64,000 bases of DNA from Triops longicaudatus (lineage: Eukaryota > Arthropoda > Branchiopoda > Notostraca > Triopsidae). The DNA lies in the NCBI GenBank assembly GCA_022885665.1, contig JAGQDJ010000015.1, positions 500,955 through 564,954 on the forward strand, written 5' to 3'. The notes below the pieces were generated by a model. That model saw nothing but the letters and a program-made list of their open reading frames with translations. It did no database searches and was not told the DNA's origin. The translations under genes and the position numbers were made by a program. Shown piece after piece: positions 26,171 through 38,524 of the stretch (the first letter of the stretch is position 1; every line of letters starts with the position of its first letter).

Positions 26171-29164
26171 TTCCCACAAAATACCCATTCTACTCGCGTT
26201 GAGCTCTAAAACTGGGACACTTTAGGTATAAATTGATTAATGTAAGTCAATAAAAACGTAAGCAAACTTTGCCCTTTTTATTCTTTAGCGTGAAAAAGGC
26301 AAGTGGATCATTACTCATGACCGGGTAATGGCTAACTTACGCATGCAAACTCTTCTGAACATAAGTATTTCATTCCCACTGAAGAACCATTATTACTAAG
26401 AGTCATATGCGTAAGTACGCACGTATACACTCTTGGAGTGCACTTAAATTCAACAGACGCTATATAATTAGGCTACTAAACTAATATTTATTACAATCAA
26501 AACTACTCGAGATTGAAAATTAATTGAACAAAATGCTAAGTGAAATGAAATAATAGTAAGGAAAATTTAAACTGTGATTTAAAATTAACTACAAAGTCAC
26601 GGTTTCAAAATTGGCTCCCGGTACTGTTGTTGCGAATTTGGACGTTTTGGAACGCATTCATTACGCATTAAAGGCAGTATCCTTCGCCGAGCTTTAAATA
26701 ATACTGAAAGGAACATGATTACACAACACGACTTTTGCACTGTTTGTTATATGGCTAAACAAATAAATTGTGTAATTTCATGTAAAATATGAACAGTGCC
26801 ATTCCCAAAAACTTACAAAGGTGTACGTGATATTTGGAACGTTTTCCATTCTTCGCATAAAATTTTACCGGCCTATTTTCGTCTTCCTCTTGCTAAAAAA
26901 ATATCGTCTTCCAAAACTTAGAGCATAATGAGCGGAACCTTTATCAAGATCTGACCTGTCCTGAAACCTCATATGACGACAATGCTTCTTTAAAAGCACG
27001 TCACGGGAAACAGGTAGCAGGTTTGAGATGCTTGTGTGCCGTATTTATTTTTTAGTTTTTGGAATACATACGGAAGGCAAAAAGAGCCCCCACGTTTTAT
27101 CATTCGACTGTTAACCGGTTTGAAGATGAAAGTTTGAAAATTGGTACAAGGCGGATAAAACTACTGTTGTTTCACAAAATTGTATTTCTTGGTATGGTAT
27201 AGTATGCGCTTACAGGATTATGTGGCAAGTTCGAGGATACAAAGCTGGAGATTAACTTTTTCATGTCTTTTTTCCCAAATCCTAAGCTATTGCCTATAAT
27301 ATTCTACAAGACCAAAAAGTATAATAGTGCAGTAGAGCAGACTCTTCCCCTATAACAAGGTTGATATCGTGCCGTGCCAACGAGCTTAGCACGCGTGCCA
27401 TTCACGCTACAACTCCTCTTGTTCCATTTTACCCCCAAGAGACGGCATCTGAGTCTGAGTCGCGTTATAGCTACCGTTTTGCATCGCATGGCGGAAATAG
27501 CTAGCAAACAAAAAATTTTCTTCAGGCTGGCTTCTACCCATTACTTAAGCAACATATAATCTATGCTCCCCTTCTTGTTTCAGGATTTTTTTAACGGAAA
27601 ACTTTCCAACATCTTACGTACATGGGAAATTTTTTCCTGTTAAAAATATAAATGCTTCTGGCTTACACTACACAACAGGGATTGTAGCTATGTCGTACCC
27701 CGATTAAAATTACCGTGGTTATTAGTGTAAAATCGAGTTGGCATCACGCTATACACTTTCAATTCAGAAATACCATCATCAGTAAAATTTTAACTGCTCA
27801 ATTTTGGTTTGAATTTTGTCAGGATTTCAGTATAGTAGAACTCCCATTTTATTAACTTGTTGGGATCGGAGGGTAGCTGACAAGTCGGATTGTTGACCAA
27901 GTCAGATCTATGCATTTGGTACATTGGGAATATTAAAAAAATAGTGCGGAGTCATAATAGAAAATGTACTGTGTTCCATTCTTTGGTAAATTTGCATTGT
28001 GGGATATTTTTACAGTATTCGTGAATAATTAGTTCAAAATCAATGTAGAAATAAGTAGTTAAAGTTATAAGTTTTTCGAATAGGCGGTTGACGCAATCGA
28101 AGGTTTCCATAATCTAGGTTGATAAAAAACAGAGCGCTACTCTATTCGATTCCAATGGATTCGATTAACGTTTTAGACCTGTTGTAATAAAGTACACAAG
28201 AAATAGGAAATAATCTACTGAAGTCCTGTGCGTTTAATCATAATTGGTTGGTGAGCGTGCCTCTAATCAATTCTCACTTGCGCCGACAAGAATGAACTCT
28301 TTCATAGAATCCGTGTAACTTGATTGCTCTCTTCACTGGCGTCCATATATTTGAGACGAATATGAGAATACAGATTTGGGCAACTCTCTCACATTTGTTT
28401 ACTTTGCCCGCTAAATTTCCTCCACATATTTTGAGCTCATTCTCTTAATGAATTCTAATTCTTTTATAATGTTCTCAAAAATATTTGTACTCGCAAATCT
28501 TCGTGAATTTGTGCAGTAAAAGCTTTTTCACTGCATTGATTCACGGCTATTTTCCCATTCTTCTTTCATTTTACAACTGGACAACTGCTATACTGTCTCT
28601 AAAATAATCCCTTGTCGCAGGTGAGAATGATATAAAATTTTCCAATAAGTACAATAGGAGACTTAGACTAGTCAATTTACTTATTGTTAATGAAACAAAA
28701 AGGTACATTTTAAGCAAACGTGAACTCACACAAGTGGACATGTATTTGAAACGTTGAATTGTTTTACATTTCTGTTTTATGTGACGTGTTAAACAAGGGC
28801 TTAGTAATTTTCAAAAGGAAAAAAGCAAAAATATCTCATGACCCAAAGTTTGTATCCCTAATGTGGATGAACTTCCCCACATCCCGTACACAGACAAGAA
28901 AGAGACAGGCGGTACCTTGGTGGGTGAACTATATAATGTTGAATGACTTCCTGTGGTCATCTCTCAACAATAGCGACGATAGAATGGAACGTGAGAGCGG
29001 TCAGCAGCCTGCCCCTGGCGAAAACCCCTAAGGAGTACCACACGACATTGCACTCGGGAATTCTACGGTCTCAGATTTATAACCGTGAATCTATAACGTC
29101 TTCGAATTGACGACACCGAAGCTAATACACTATGATGTAGGACCTTTCTGTATTGTATTTTTTG

Positions 29165-29190
29165 TGAATGGTAGTGACTGCTACCATTCA
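29165..29190. repeat. Perfect 10-bp-arm hairpin
   Basis: TGAATGGTAG, a six-base loop TGACTG, then CTACCATTCA. The pairing can extend by a wobble and a further A-T pair. No gene is assigned here, so its role is unknown. Confidence 0.65.
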
Positions 29191-32100
29191 TAACCTGAAA
29201 CATCCCCATGAAGGGCCAAGGAAGCTAAGGTGCTCCTCCGGATGTCCCTCATCTGGCGAGCCTAACAACGTCTCTCGGCTGCTCTTTGGGCCATTTTGTC
29301 CCAGAAGCTGAGCCTTGGGCTAACCTAATAGCCGTCGTTGCCTCCAAGGCAAGCATTTACCTGAGAGAACTCGCCACTAGCCAGGTTATTGGAACTTATT
29401 AAGTTGCCCGCCCGAGTTTTTCCACCATGCACGACTTGGCGATTAGGTAACTCTTCACAAGATTGCCTTCTGACTAGTGGGTGATTGGTTTGGATCATGA
29501 CTCGAGAGCCCCTTGGGACGATCATTAACTCTTTCCTTTTTTCAACAGACCCGCGAGTTTTTCGTACTTCCTCGAAGTCAAAAAAGAACATAAGAAGAGA
29601 AAAGAACGGTTTAGATGTTGAAAGCAACAGATAAGCAGCATCGTTTGAGGTGGAAAGGGATGTGTTCACGGTTTGAGGATGGATGACTTTGATAATAGCT
29701 GGAGTCGGTTCTGGTCCCGCATCCTGCCCAGCGTCTTCAAGGTAGAAAGATTAGGGAGAGAAAGGAGAGAGAAAGAAGACGCAGAGAGAGACCTTTCGGT
29801 GGCTCTAAGGATGGCTGATTTTGGCTTGGCTTGGCTTGGAAGGAGGGTGGGCGAGATCAAAACCAAGGAATATAGCAGGTGAAAAAGAGAAGAGTATGTT
29901 GGTTTCCCTTTATGTACTACTCTACTACCTGGGCGTCGTTTCCGTTGCCACAGGCCGTTCCCGTCGTCGGGAACGTCTCAGGGATCTTGAGCGTGTTGCT
30001 TTCAAGGTTGCTCAGAAGGCTTGTTAGGACCCTGACTCTCGATTCTGGGCAGACTCAAAAGTCTCAGTATATGATAACAGTGTCTTGCTCTCCGACACGA
30101 AAACGTGAAGGGTAGTCGGGTATGCCCGTCTTTATTGGTCCGCAAAATCGAGGGTTGATGTATTTCAGCCCAAAAATAGAATGATCTAAGTGTAACTTGC
30201 GGTGTGTACACAACTGTAGGGTACAGTACAGCAAGTCTCCATCCTTCTAGAATACACGTCGTACTGTCCACATGCGGTACCGTACGCGCGTCTCACCTCT
30301 TAAGCTTATCGGACGCCTTTCTTATGGAACAAATACAGTTTCATCTGGACACAAGTTTCCTTTTGCCCTATTAGAACTTCGCCTCTTTGAGTCAGGTCCG
30401 GAGTAGTTGGGTTTTGTGTAAATATTAGTAACTTTTAGCTCAAGACTAACTCATGTTTCAAGTTTACTCGGTGGGGTGGAAGAGAAAAGGAACGTTTAGG
30501 CTGATAAATGCCAACTTGTTTGAAAACTTTGCCCGAGTCAACGGAAAGTACCGCAAGAAATACCCTGGTACTTTTATCTGCGTATAACCAACAAGATTCT
30601 ACAAGACCGATCCCAATGTTCCGTACATCTCCTCCCAGGATAGTGGTTAGATTGGACTTTTTTTACGGTTTGACGCATCCTGGAAACTCTTCGTCTCTAT
30701 CTCCCGGACACTATTTTTTAATCAATTTTTTCCCTTTAGAAATTACCGTTCCCATGGGTTCTGTGTAGATGAGCGTGAATCAGGCTGGATTAAAAAAACT
30801 TAGACGCGTATGTGCTCCCAATTCTTATCGCCTGGGAAATAAGAAGCCAGAAAAAAATCCGCATCAGCTAATTTTATAATTACAAAAACAAATTAATAAA
30901 TATGAGAATCTATGCCGTCTTATTTGTATAAGTTCCTCTCGCCGTGCAAGAATACCCCCTTTTTCCTGAAACAAGTACATTCAAAAAGACGAATGTTTTA
31001 ATTTTTATATAAACAAGGAAATTTAATTTTTTAATTCCATGACTCAAAATTCTTGATTTTGAAATGTGAAAATTGAAATTTGAAATTTTAAAGTGCGAAA
31101 TTTAGTCATGCCAATTATTCAATTTGACCGAAAACAGCTCAAAATATTGTCAAATAAATTCAGTTAAAAGTAAGATTCAAAATACATCAGTACTAAAATC
31201 TAACAAAACACTTATTGAAAGTTTCTGGTGATGGGGGCGTGAGTACAAATCATTGCCTCTTCATATCATTGTAGATTCCGTGATTCTTAGCTGTCTCTTA
31301 GCTTTATTCTGTGCGATCCGTTGAGGTACGATTGTGAAACTTCTGCTTTTCACTTTTTTGGATGAAGGGACGTGCTTTTGGTTCAAAGTGGTATTCTGGG
31401 AAGGAGACTTATTTTTCCACTGTGAGCAACTGAGACATTGTAAAACTCCCAACGTACGACGCAGACTCCTAAAAAAGAATCTGAAGACTTGCTATGGGCA
31501 AAGTCACATTCGCAGGTGTGGCACGAGATAAGATCAGCATCCCTTCTTGTTTCCCCCCTTTTCTCGATATTTCCCTTATGCTATTCCAACGTCTGACTTT
31601 GTCATACAACTGAGATGTTTCACCTCGAGTCTTGCTAGAATTGATTCCTGATGTGGGGTTTTGAGTAAAAAGTTTCATGAATTCCACACGTCTATACGTT
31701 TCAACTTATACTTTATTGCTTTGTCCTATTTTTATCCTTAATAACACACAACTAATCTCAGGTGTGGGTAACGTAATTATAACCGGACCATTGGGTAAAG
31801 TTTTGGAAGACAAGTGATTTCTTGCATCGAATGAGTCCTGGTTTCACACCTACCGAGTTCGCACTAGTTGTGTAGGAGTCCCTTATCGTATCTTTTTTTT
31901 TTGCGTGTGTGTCTGTGAGGCCCGGCCTCAGTTTGCTTTGTTTGTCAAGCCGGCTTTAAATCCGTAAGAGTTATTCTTTTTGGTGAGACGAGTTGTTTTA
32001 CTGCATTTACGGAGATGGAAACGAGAGCACTGTGCTTTGCTGGTACTGTAGATAGACACAGAAGCGAACACATAGGACGCCTTTTTTCCCCATTTGGGGC

Positions 32101-32947
32101 TTGTTGGGGAGTTTTGCCACGAGTTGGGGCAGGGGGAAGTGCACCCAAGACATTCAGATAGCGTAGAGACCCCGACCTGTGCGGACACTGAATTCTGCAG
32201 GTGCTTGTACCGAACAGTTCTTCATGTGGGTGCTTGCCTTTTATGACTGCCTGATTATCTGGAAACGTGGCAACTTGTTCTAACATTCCAAGTCAAAATT
32301 TTTCGGCACTTGCAGTGGACTATCGATTATTTAAAAGCAACCAAGTTAAATCCTCCTCGATTTATGTGACTCCTGGTTTACGAAAACTTAAAAAAGAACT
32401 GTGTGCTGGAGATTTATTGAGTTTGGAAATTTAATAGCTTACCCTGGAAATCGTTCAAACGCATTGTTATTCTCCCAACGATACCTAGCCGGCCCGGATG
32501 GTGAATAATTGGAGTAAGTCCGAGATGCTACCAATTTTTATTTTTTATCTCCTTTTAACTGTCGAAATTTCTTGTGGTTTAATCATGATGCAAAGGAACC
32601 TTTGGTCGTGTATTAAGTTTTGAAGGAAAAATGTGGTATGTGAGTCAATACTTGCGGTGCGCTAGAAATCAAGAGTACTGAAAAGACACAGAGTTCGAAA
32701 TAGGTCTCTGGTAAGATTAGGTTTTATCTGATGCGCGGGCATGGGAATTCAAACCAAGAAAAAAAGTGGCCCAGGGGACTGTTCTATTGGTGTTTCATTA
32801 GCACTAGGCAAAGGCAAACCGAGAGCGGCAGAGCAGGTGAGAAAACGGGGGAAAGACGCCAGGTGATACTTCTAACTATCTCGTTGTCTTCTCATTGGGA
32901 AAACATCTTGCGTGTATCTGAAGGCGTTCAGGGTCTTCGATAGGCCA

Positions 32948-32957
32948 CATATAAGAC
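32948..32957 (+). promoter_or_regulatory. Candidate TATA box
   Basis: CATATAAGAC lies about 80 nt upstream of the ATG of the candidate signal-peptide exon at 33035. A purine-rich stretch fills the gap, as expected for a short 5' UTR. It is supported only by this arrangement. Confidence 0.35.
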
Positions 32958-33034
32958 GTTAAAAGGGGGAAGAAGAAGGACGGAGAGGAGGAGAAAGACG
33001 AGAGCTAAAAGGTGTGCTGCTTCAGCAACCAAGG

Positions 33035-33128
33035 ATGACAATTTCCGGTGCTACCGCCTTTTGCCCGGCCATGAGTCTGCTACTGTTGGCGGCTGTTACT
33101 TTTTCTTCGCCTACCTGGGCCTTCGATA
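33035..33128 (+). CDS. Candidate first exon encoding a signal peptide (gene unidentified)
   Basis: The frame starts at an ATG in fair context and reads MTISGATAF..., with a hydrophobic core SLLLLAAVTF and an Ala-X-Ala-like cleavage region (SSPTWA then FD). A splice donor GTATGT follows directly after residue 31, in phase 1. A phase-1 intron just after a signal peptide is a common design for secreted proteins, and a TATA-like element lies about 80 nt upstream. No downstream exon could be recognised, so the product is unknown. The alternative is a chance reading frame. Confidence 0.3.
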
Positions 33129-36100
33129 GTATGTATGTTGCAAGAGAGCTTCCTCTCATTCTAACAAATCTCGAGCAATCCTCGGGGAATGGTGTTATAC
33201 AGGAGACGGATGGCTTGCTTTAACCTTCAGAAGAAAAATGGGTAACGCTTAGTTGAAGATTTCAAGAATATCGTGGTTTTACAATCACCCCACCCACCCC
33301 CCCAAAAGAATGAGATGTATGTTTAAAAGATATTCGGCTCTGTCTTTTTCTTCGTCTGTTCATCTGCCGTTAATAGCAGTTAGCGTTTCATTCATCACCT
33401 GAGCCGCGTAATATGGGGCACTCTTCCCGTAATGAAGATGAGGACCCCACCCTGTATGCACACACACATACTACTCACAGGTGACCACGCCCTGGGTTGT
33501 CGGAAAGATGAGGGAGGAGAAGTTAGCTCTCAGAGATGCCCATTCTCGTTCCCCACCCCTGCCACCCTCCTCTTTCACACTCTCGTTTTTTTCTGTGTAC
33601 CACTAATCGCCCTATGTTTTCCTTGCGTTCTTTTCTGCCTCTTTACTCCGATGGGTGGTCTTCGAAGGGTGAAATACTCACCCCTGAGGCGTGTCCTTTT
33701 TGTCCTGTCTCGCTTTTCTAAGGGGTTAACCTGAGCTTAAGGGGTAGTTTGTGCCCTACAATGAAATGTCACCAAACATGGTTGGGGACGCAATCAACAA
33801 TGCATTAACCAGGCTGGTGGTATATTAGCCCTAATGGGAAGTGCTCGCGGTACCTGAATGCATTGTCACCCAAACGGCATTGTTACGAAATTGTAACGCA
33901 AACTAATTGTCCATTATAAGCTATAAGGCAGTATGACACGCTGCGTAATCAGTGAATACACTAGGATGGTAATTTTACTGGAAAATTATTGTGAAGGGAC
34001 TGGAAAATGTGGAGGTTGCACAATTCAAGTTTCAAACACTTGACCGACGACGACTGCCCATCAAAAGAGTCCAAAGAAGGTAGTAATGTACTTGTATAAT
34101 AATACAAGTGTTATCTGATTGAGCACATAAAAAATAATGTTATAACGAAAACTATGTTATTAGTATGTCTTATGCGCTTTTTACAAGAGTTGGATTATCG
34201 AAAAGTTTGTAAATCCTTGTATGACATCATCAACGAATTCTGCATATCCAAAATATTCACTGATTATTTTGTTGTCTCCGGTTCTCAGATTTGCAGCAAA
34301 GTATCCGCGATTAGCAGTGATAACTTTCACAGAATTAAAAAAATCTTTGATTGGGAAGGAATATAAGTAAATGGGAGGAGAAGGAGGTAGAACATAGAGG
34401 GACGGTTGATACAATCGTATGACTTCACATCCTTTTTTTGGTCGAGAAAGTAGAGCTTTGGCATTCCTCAGCACAGCGTATCACCGGACAAACTGATAAC
34501 ATATATGTACGTTTTGAACGAAGCGGATTTGGTTTATGTTTTTATGGTGGTTGCTTTTGTTTTCCTTTCTTTTTCAAAGGAGAGGGGAGGCAGGGATATT
34601 AGTCACTCACTGGAAATCAGAAACGGAAGAAAAATGTTGAAACAGCCGAAAAATCAGTCACTTTAAAAAGCGGCAAATTCAAAACGCCTAATTTCTCCAG
34701 TTCGTGCTTTACCAAGTATTGACACCGGAAACAAGTTTAGGTTTTTCCCTACCTTTTAACATATGCCGACTCGCAACTCGTTCACCAAAAAGCTGTCCGC
34801 CGCCTTGGGACATTTCCTCACTTGAGGGCGGAAAAACCTGTATAAGCTCCAACGGGCCTGCGAAACAATTGCTAATTCATGAACACCTCCAAAACCTTTG
34901 CGGAAATTTTTCCCGTTGATTATTTGCAGAAGCACGAGATGCTTGGACGCACAAATTCCACTATATCCAAACAATCTCGATTTAAAACTTGAATTGGAAA
35001 GTCCTGTAGCTTGATCATCCCAGCTAGAAAGCTTGTCTTGGAAGCTTCGTCTTAATCTCATTTGTTCATTCAAAAGTAGGAATGCGAGAGGAATCTTATC
35101 CGCCACAGTGTCTTCCATTATTTTTTTCTTGATAGACTCTTAGTTTGTTTTCAAAGCTCCATTTCTTTTGTACCGCTTTACAATGATGACCCTCTTCTGT
35201 TTCTCCGTCTTGTGTATTAGTACCCCCCTTAGAAAAGAGGGTAAAAAGATAGCGATGGTTGCGTTTTCTTGGCACGCTTCACACCTGCCGTTTTGCTGAG
35301 CAGCAGACCTTTCGCGGATTCAGAACTTGGCGACCATTTACCCTCTCATTTAGCCCTTCAAGTTTTCACCGTCTGCGCTCTTCGTAAGAACGAGGGTTAG
35401 CTTGGAAACTAGAAGAAGAATCCTCTTCCTTATGCTCCCGAGTCTCGACTTCTTTATCCAAGAACATAACAATAGAAAGGCGAAGAGGGGCTCCTCAACT
35501 GCTGAGAAGAAGAAAAAAACCTCCGCCATTGGTAAAAGCGGCAGCTGCTTTGCGGTACGATCCTTTGGCTAGGGACGTTTTCTTGAGCAGGGCAGCTGCA
35601 TCGCGTCATCTGCGAGCATCCATATCGTCATTTACTAAGACGTTGTGTAGAGTCGGGTTGAGCGCGTTCTCTTATAACAGTCCCTCGTGGCTTTCTTTAC
35701 ACTGTACGTTCTAACCTTCGGGTCCCCCCCCCCCCCTCCCTTTTTACGTTCGATCAAAAAGTCCAGGTGCAGCGTCTTGTGTGTATATATGCAACGCATT
35801 GTAACCTGAGCAAAAGTTTAGGGATGTCTTGCAAGAAGGCGAGCAGCTGCAACAAAACGCTATCTGAGTAAGGTAAAGCCCACCCTCACACTTGAAGAAC
35901 TCCTTCTTAGGATGATAAAGAATTAGAACGACGAGGAGCACAGGAAGGGACAGGGAACCAAATTTTGGCCTACGGAGTTTAATAGAAAAAGGTAGCGAAA
36001 AGCAGATGCAGCATCTGGCCTATACATCTGTCCCAAGCTCCAGCACCGCCTCTTTCCCTTCCTTGGAGCTATTATTAATGCTCTAGTCTACCTTTTACCC

Positions 36101-36728
36101 TTAAATATATGTACCTTTACCTCTCTCTTTCTCCGTGTCCAAGACGCTGCGTTTGCTTCTCGTATAACAGAAGCCCCAAGCAGCATCTGCATCGACATCT
36201 GCTCGACGCGGAGATCCACCAACGGAGAAACCATCAAGCCCACCTTGCTTCAGTGGAAAAAGACGTTGCTTGAGCGGCCTCTTTTCCTCCTTTTATGCCA
36301 AGCGTGGCCGTATTTCCCGAGCAAAAACTTCTCAACGTGTTACTCACATCTGACGTTGGGATCTCACGCATGAGAAGAAACACTTTCGCTTTCTGTGACT
36401 GTAACTCTTTTTATTAGTGTAATTGGGAGCAGTCCCGTTTTCCCCGGCTTGTATTGTTAGGGACGCGTCTTAAAATAAGAACAGAGCCGTATTGAATGGG
36501 TAACAAATGAAGGGGGTGGTCGTTTGGGTTTGGTGGGAAAATCGTGGCAAGCAAGTCACCTGTATACAAGTGTGCTGGATGGGGGGAGGGGGGTGGTAGA
36601 AAGCAAAGTGCTTTGGTGGTATTATGCATGCATATTCAGTTCAAGGGGTGCTGGCTGGGAAAATTGACCGGCACCTTTAACTCGCACATCCGAGGTGTTA
36701 TGTTGTGTTTTGGAGGCAGAGGTAGCCG
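33129..36728. other. Intergenic DNA, possible intron of the 33-kb candidate gene
   Basis: It holds a C-rich run (33287-33303), an 8-bp-arm hairpin ACTTGTAT/ATACAAGT (34090-34109) and a C tract near 35726. A 120-codon minus-strand frame starting with ATG at 35118 has no recognisable domain. I see no gene that I can support. Confidence 0.4.
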
Positions 36729-36742
36729 GTTGCTATAGCAAC
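36729..36742. promoter_or_regulatory. Perfect palindromic RFX X-box
   Basis: GTTGCTATAGCAAC is a perfect 14-bp palindrome that fits the RFX-family X-box consensus (GTTNCCATGGNAAC type, with a YYATRR centre). RFX factors bind such full-site palindromes as dimers and drive ciliary genes and other programmes. It lies about 130 bp upstream of a GAGA-rich tract and about 1.8 kb upstream of the putative RREB1 leader exon. Whether it is used, and for which gene, is unknown. Confidence 0.5.
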
Positions 36743-36874
36743 GACCAGGTAGTTTTTTACACGCTACCACACATAGAGTAACATGTCTCTTCGGACCGTC
36801 CGGTCCTGTCCGTTCTGCCGTGCACTCGGTATCGAAGCTAAAAAGAACAGTAACGAGTTAAGAGACAGGAATGA

Positions 36875-36936
36875 GTGAGAGAGAGAGGGAGCGAGAGAGC
36901 AGAGGGAGAGAACTATGAAAGGGAGAGAAGGAGAGG
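36875..36936. repeat. GA-rich tract (GAGA-factor-like sites)
   Basis: A purine-only style run of GAGAGA/GGGAGA units, continued more loosely to about 37200. In arthropods such tracts bind GAGA-type factors and are often nucleosome-free promoter or enhancer DNA. It may also be a simple low-complexity repeat. Confidence 0.5.
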
Positions 36937-37236
36937 AATTATTTCGGCCCATTTGTCAGGGGATCTACTGAATAATAAAAGGGCGACTTTATCGGGCTGA
37001 CGCCTTAGCAGGAGGGCAGAGAGAGGCAGGCAGGGGCAAACGGAGAGAGGGTAACACAGGTGAAATAGGAAGGGTGAAGGGAAAATGAGTGCGAGTGTTG
37101 CTGCTGTTGACCTATGCTGGAAAAAGGCATGGGACAGGTGATCAGGGGGGACACGACGGGGCCAAGCAGAGCAGACAGGAGAGGAAAGGGTAGGAAAGGC
37201 TCAAATGGCCAGAAATGAATTTGAAATGCTCAAATC

Positions 37237-38524
37237 TTTAAACAAGTTTTTCCATTAGAAGTTCAATTTTGATTAGATTGTCTTGCATTTGGTAATTTTT
37301 TACCCGAATTTGAGTATCCCACCTTGATATTTGAGCAATTATTAGAATCGCGTTAATTATTATGAAAGTATTTTTGGTTGAGTATTTTTTTAATTTAAAT
37401 AAACTTTATTCCTTTATTTTATTATCGTTTATTAATTCTTTTTCCTCTAATTTTTTCATCTCTATACTCTCCATTCCGATGTTATTAAATATTTTTAAAA
37501 AAATATTATATCTGTTAACGTATGTTGCGAGAATATATTTAGCGATATTCTGTTAGTTAAATCTTTTTTATATAGTAACAATAATTATTATAATTGTAAT
37601 AAATTCTTTTGAAAGAACGAAGGAAGTTGTAGGTAGTTGTTGTGGCGGAAAAGTTATTGATTCTCTTCCCTTGCTGCGTCAAAACTTGATCTAAGAAGGG
37701 AGGGGTGGGGGGCAAATCTTGGGTCTTGTACTGCGCATGAAGATTCTCTGTCGCAAGGAGCTATTTATGTGCATTCAGATTCTGATTCGTCGGCTGGGTG
37801 TCACCTGATTTGCGCAAGAATTGTCATGCGGGCTTGTGTGGTCATTTTTTACCTTCCTATGGAAGAAAAGTATTCCCGGAAAGATGTTGGTACGGTAATT
37901 AAAGCGCAGATTAGGTCGTAGCAGGGAGACAACATATGCTAAAATGATGATGGCAGGCAGCAAGGTCAGTTGGCATGACAACCTAAACTGCCATGAAGCA
38001 ACTTTCAGTATTGATCAAACCGCTGGAAGTCCTTCATAGGATGAATGGATGCGGGATTTAGACATTGTTACACCTTGCAGGTGAAATCGGCCCTTGGGAT
38101 TTACAGAAAAAAACTTAGCATCTAAAGTTCCCCGCTAACCCGGATCTTTTGTTTAATGAGTCAAACGTCCTTGTATACATTTAATAAAACTGAAGCAGCC
38201 AATGAGGGTTGCAGATGTCGCAATCCTAATACCATTACAGATTTTAATCGCTTGAGAAACGAGTCAGAGAAGACAAGAGTTGACGTGAAATTCTTTGCAT
38301 AGCTACTGGAGTATGCGACACTGCTAACTCGGGGGAGAAAGAAAAAGTGAAGGGATGGGTCATAGTGGCAAAATGAAAACAGCAACAACGAAATTCCCTT
38401 AAGATTCGGTGAACCAGTTCGTTATTGGAGATCCTCCCTCGCCTTTTTGGACAAGCATCACATGACGGAGTAAAAGTTCGACTTTCTTAGTGAGTGTATG
38501 CAAAGTTGCAGTCTGTGCATCATT
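37237..38524. other. Intergenic DNA upstream of RREB1 leader
   Basis: A very AT-rich block (about 37240-37610) followed by mixed sequence. No exon was recognised. Confidence 0.4.

Larger units (their letters stand above)
17837..32947. other. Gene-poor intergenic DNA
   Basis: About 15 kb without a gene I can support. The longest open stretches (for example 21330-21896 and 24539-24960) lack an early ATG context, splice-supported partners or recognisable domains. It contains a 17-bp tandem duplication (20714), short hairpins (22881, 29165) and decayed pogo-like terminal repeats (around 26147, 27331 and 27833). Confidence 0.45.

Noticed and set aside
34756..35118. 120-codon minus-strand frame starting with ATG (MEDTVADKIP...)
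   Set aside because: The composition is plausible, but there is no domain, no splice-linked exon and no promoter element. Not enough support to call a gene.
37362..37556. Hydrophobic AT-rich frame resembling a mitochondrial insert
   Set aside because: The hydrophobicity follows from T-rich codons. No mitochondrial gene could be recognised.
9810..38524. tRNA, rRNA, CRISPR or integrated viral genes in the desert
   Set aside because: I looked for tRNA B-box (GGTTCGANTCC) pairs, spaced direct repeats and polymerase or capsid-like frames and found none.
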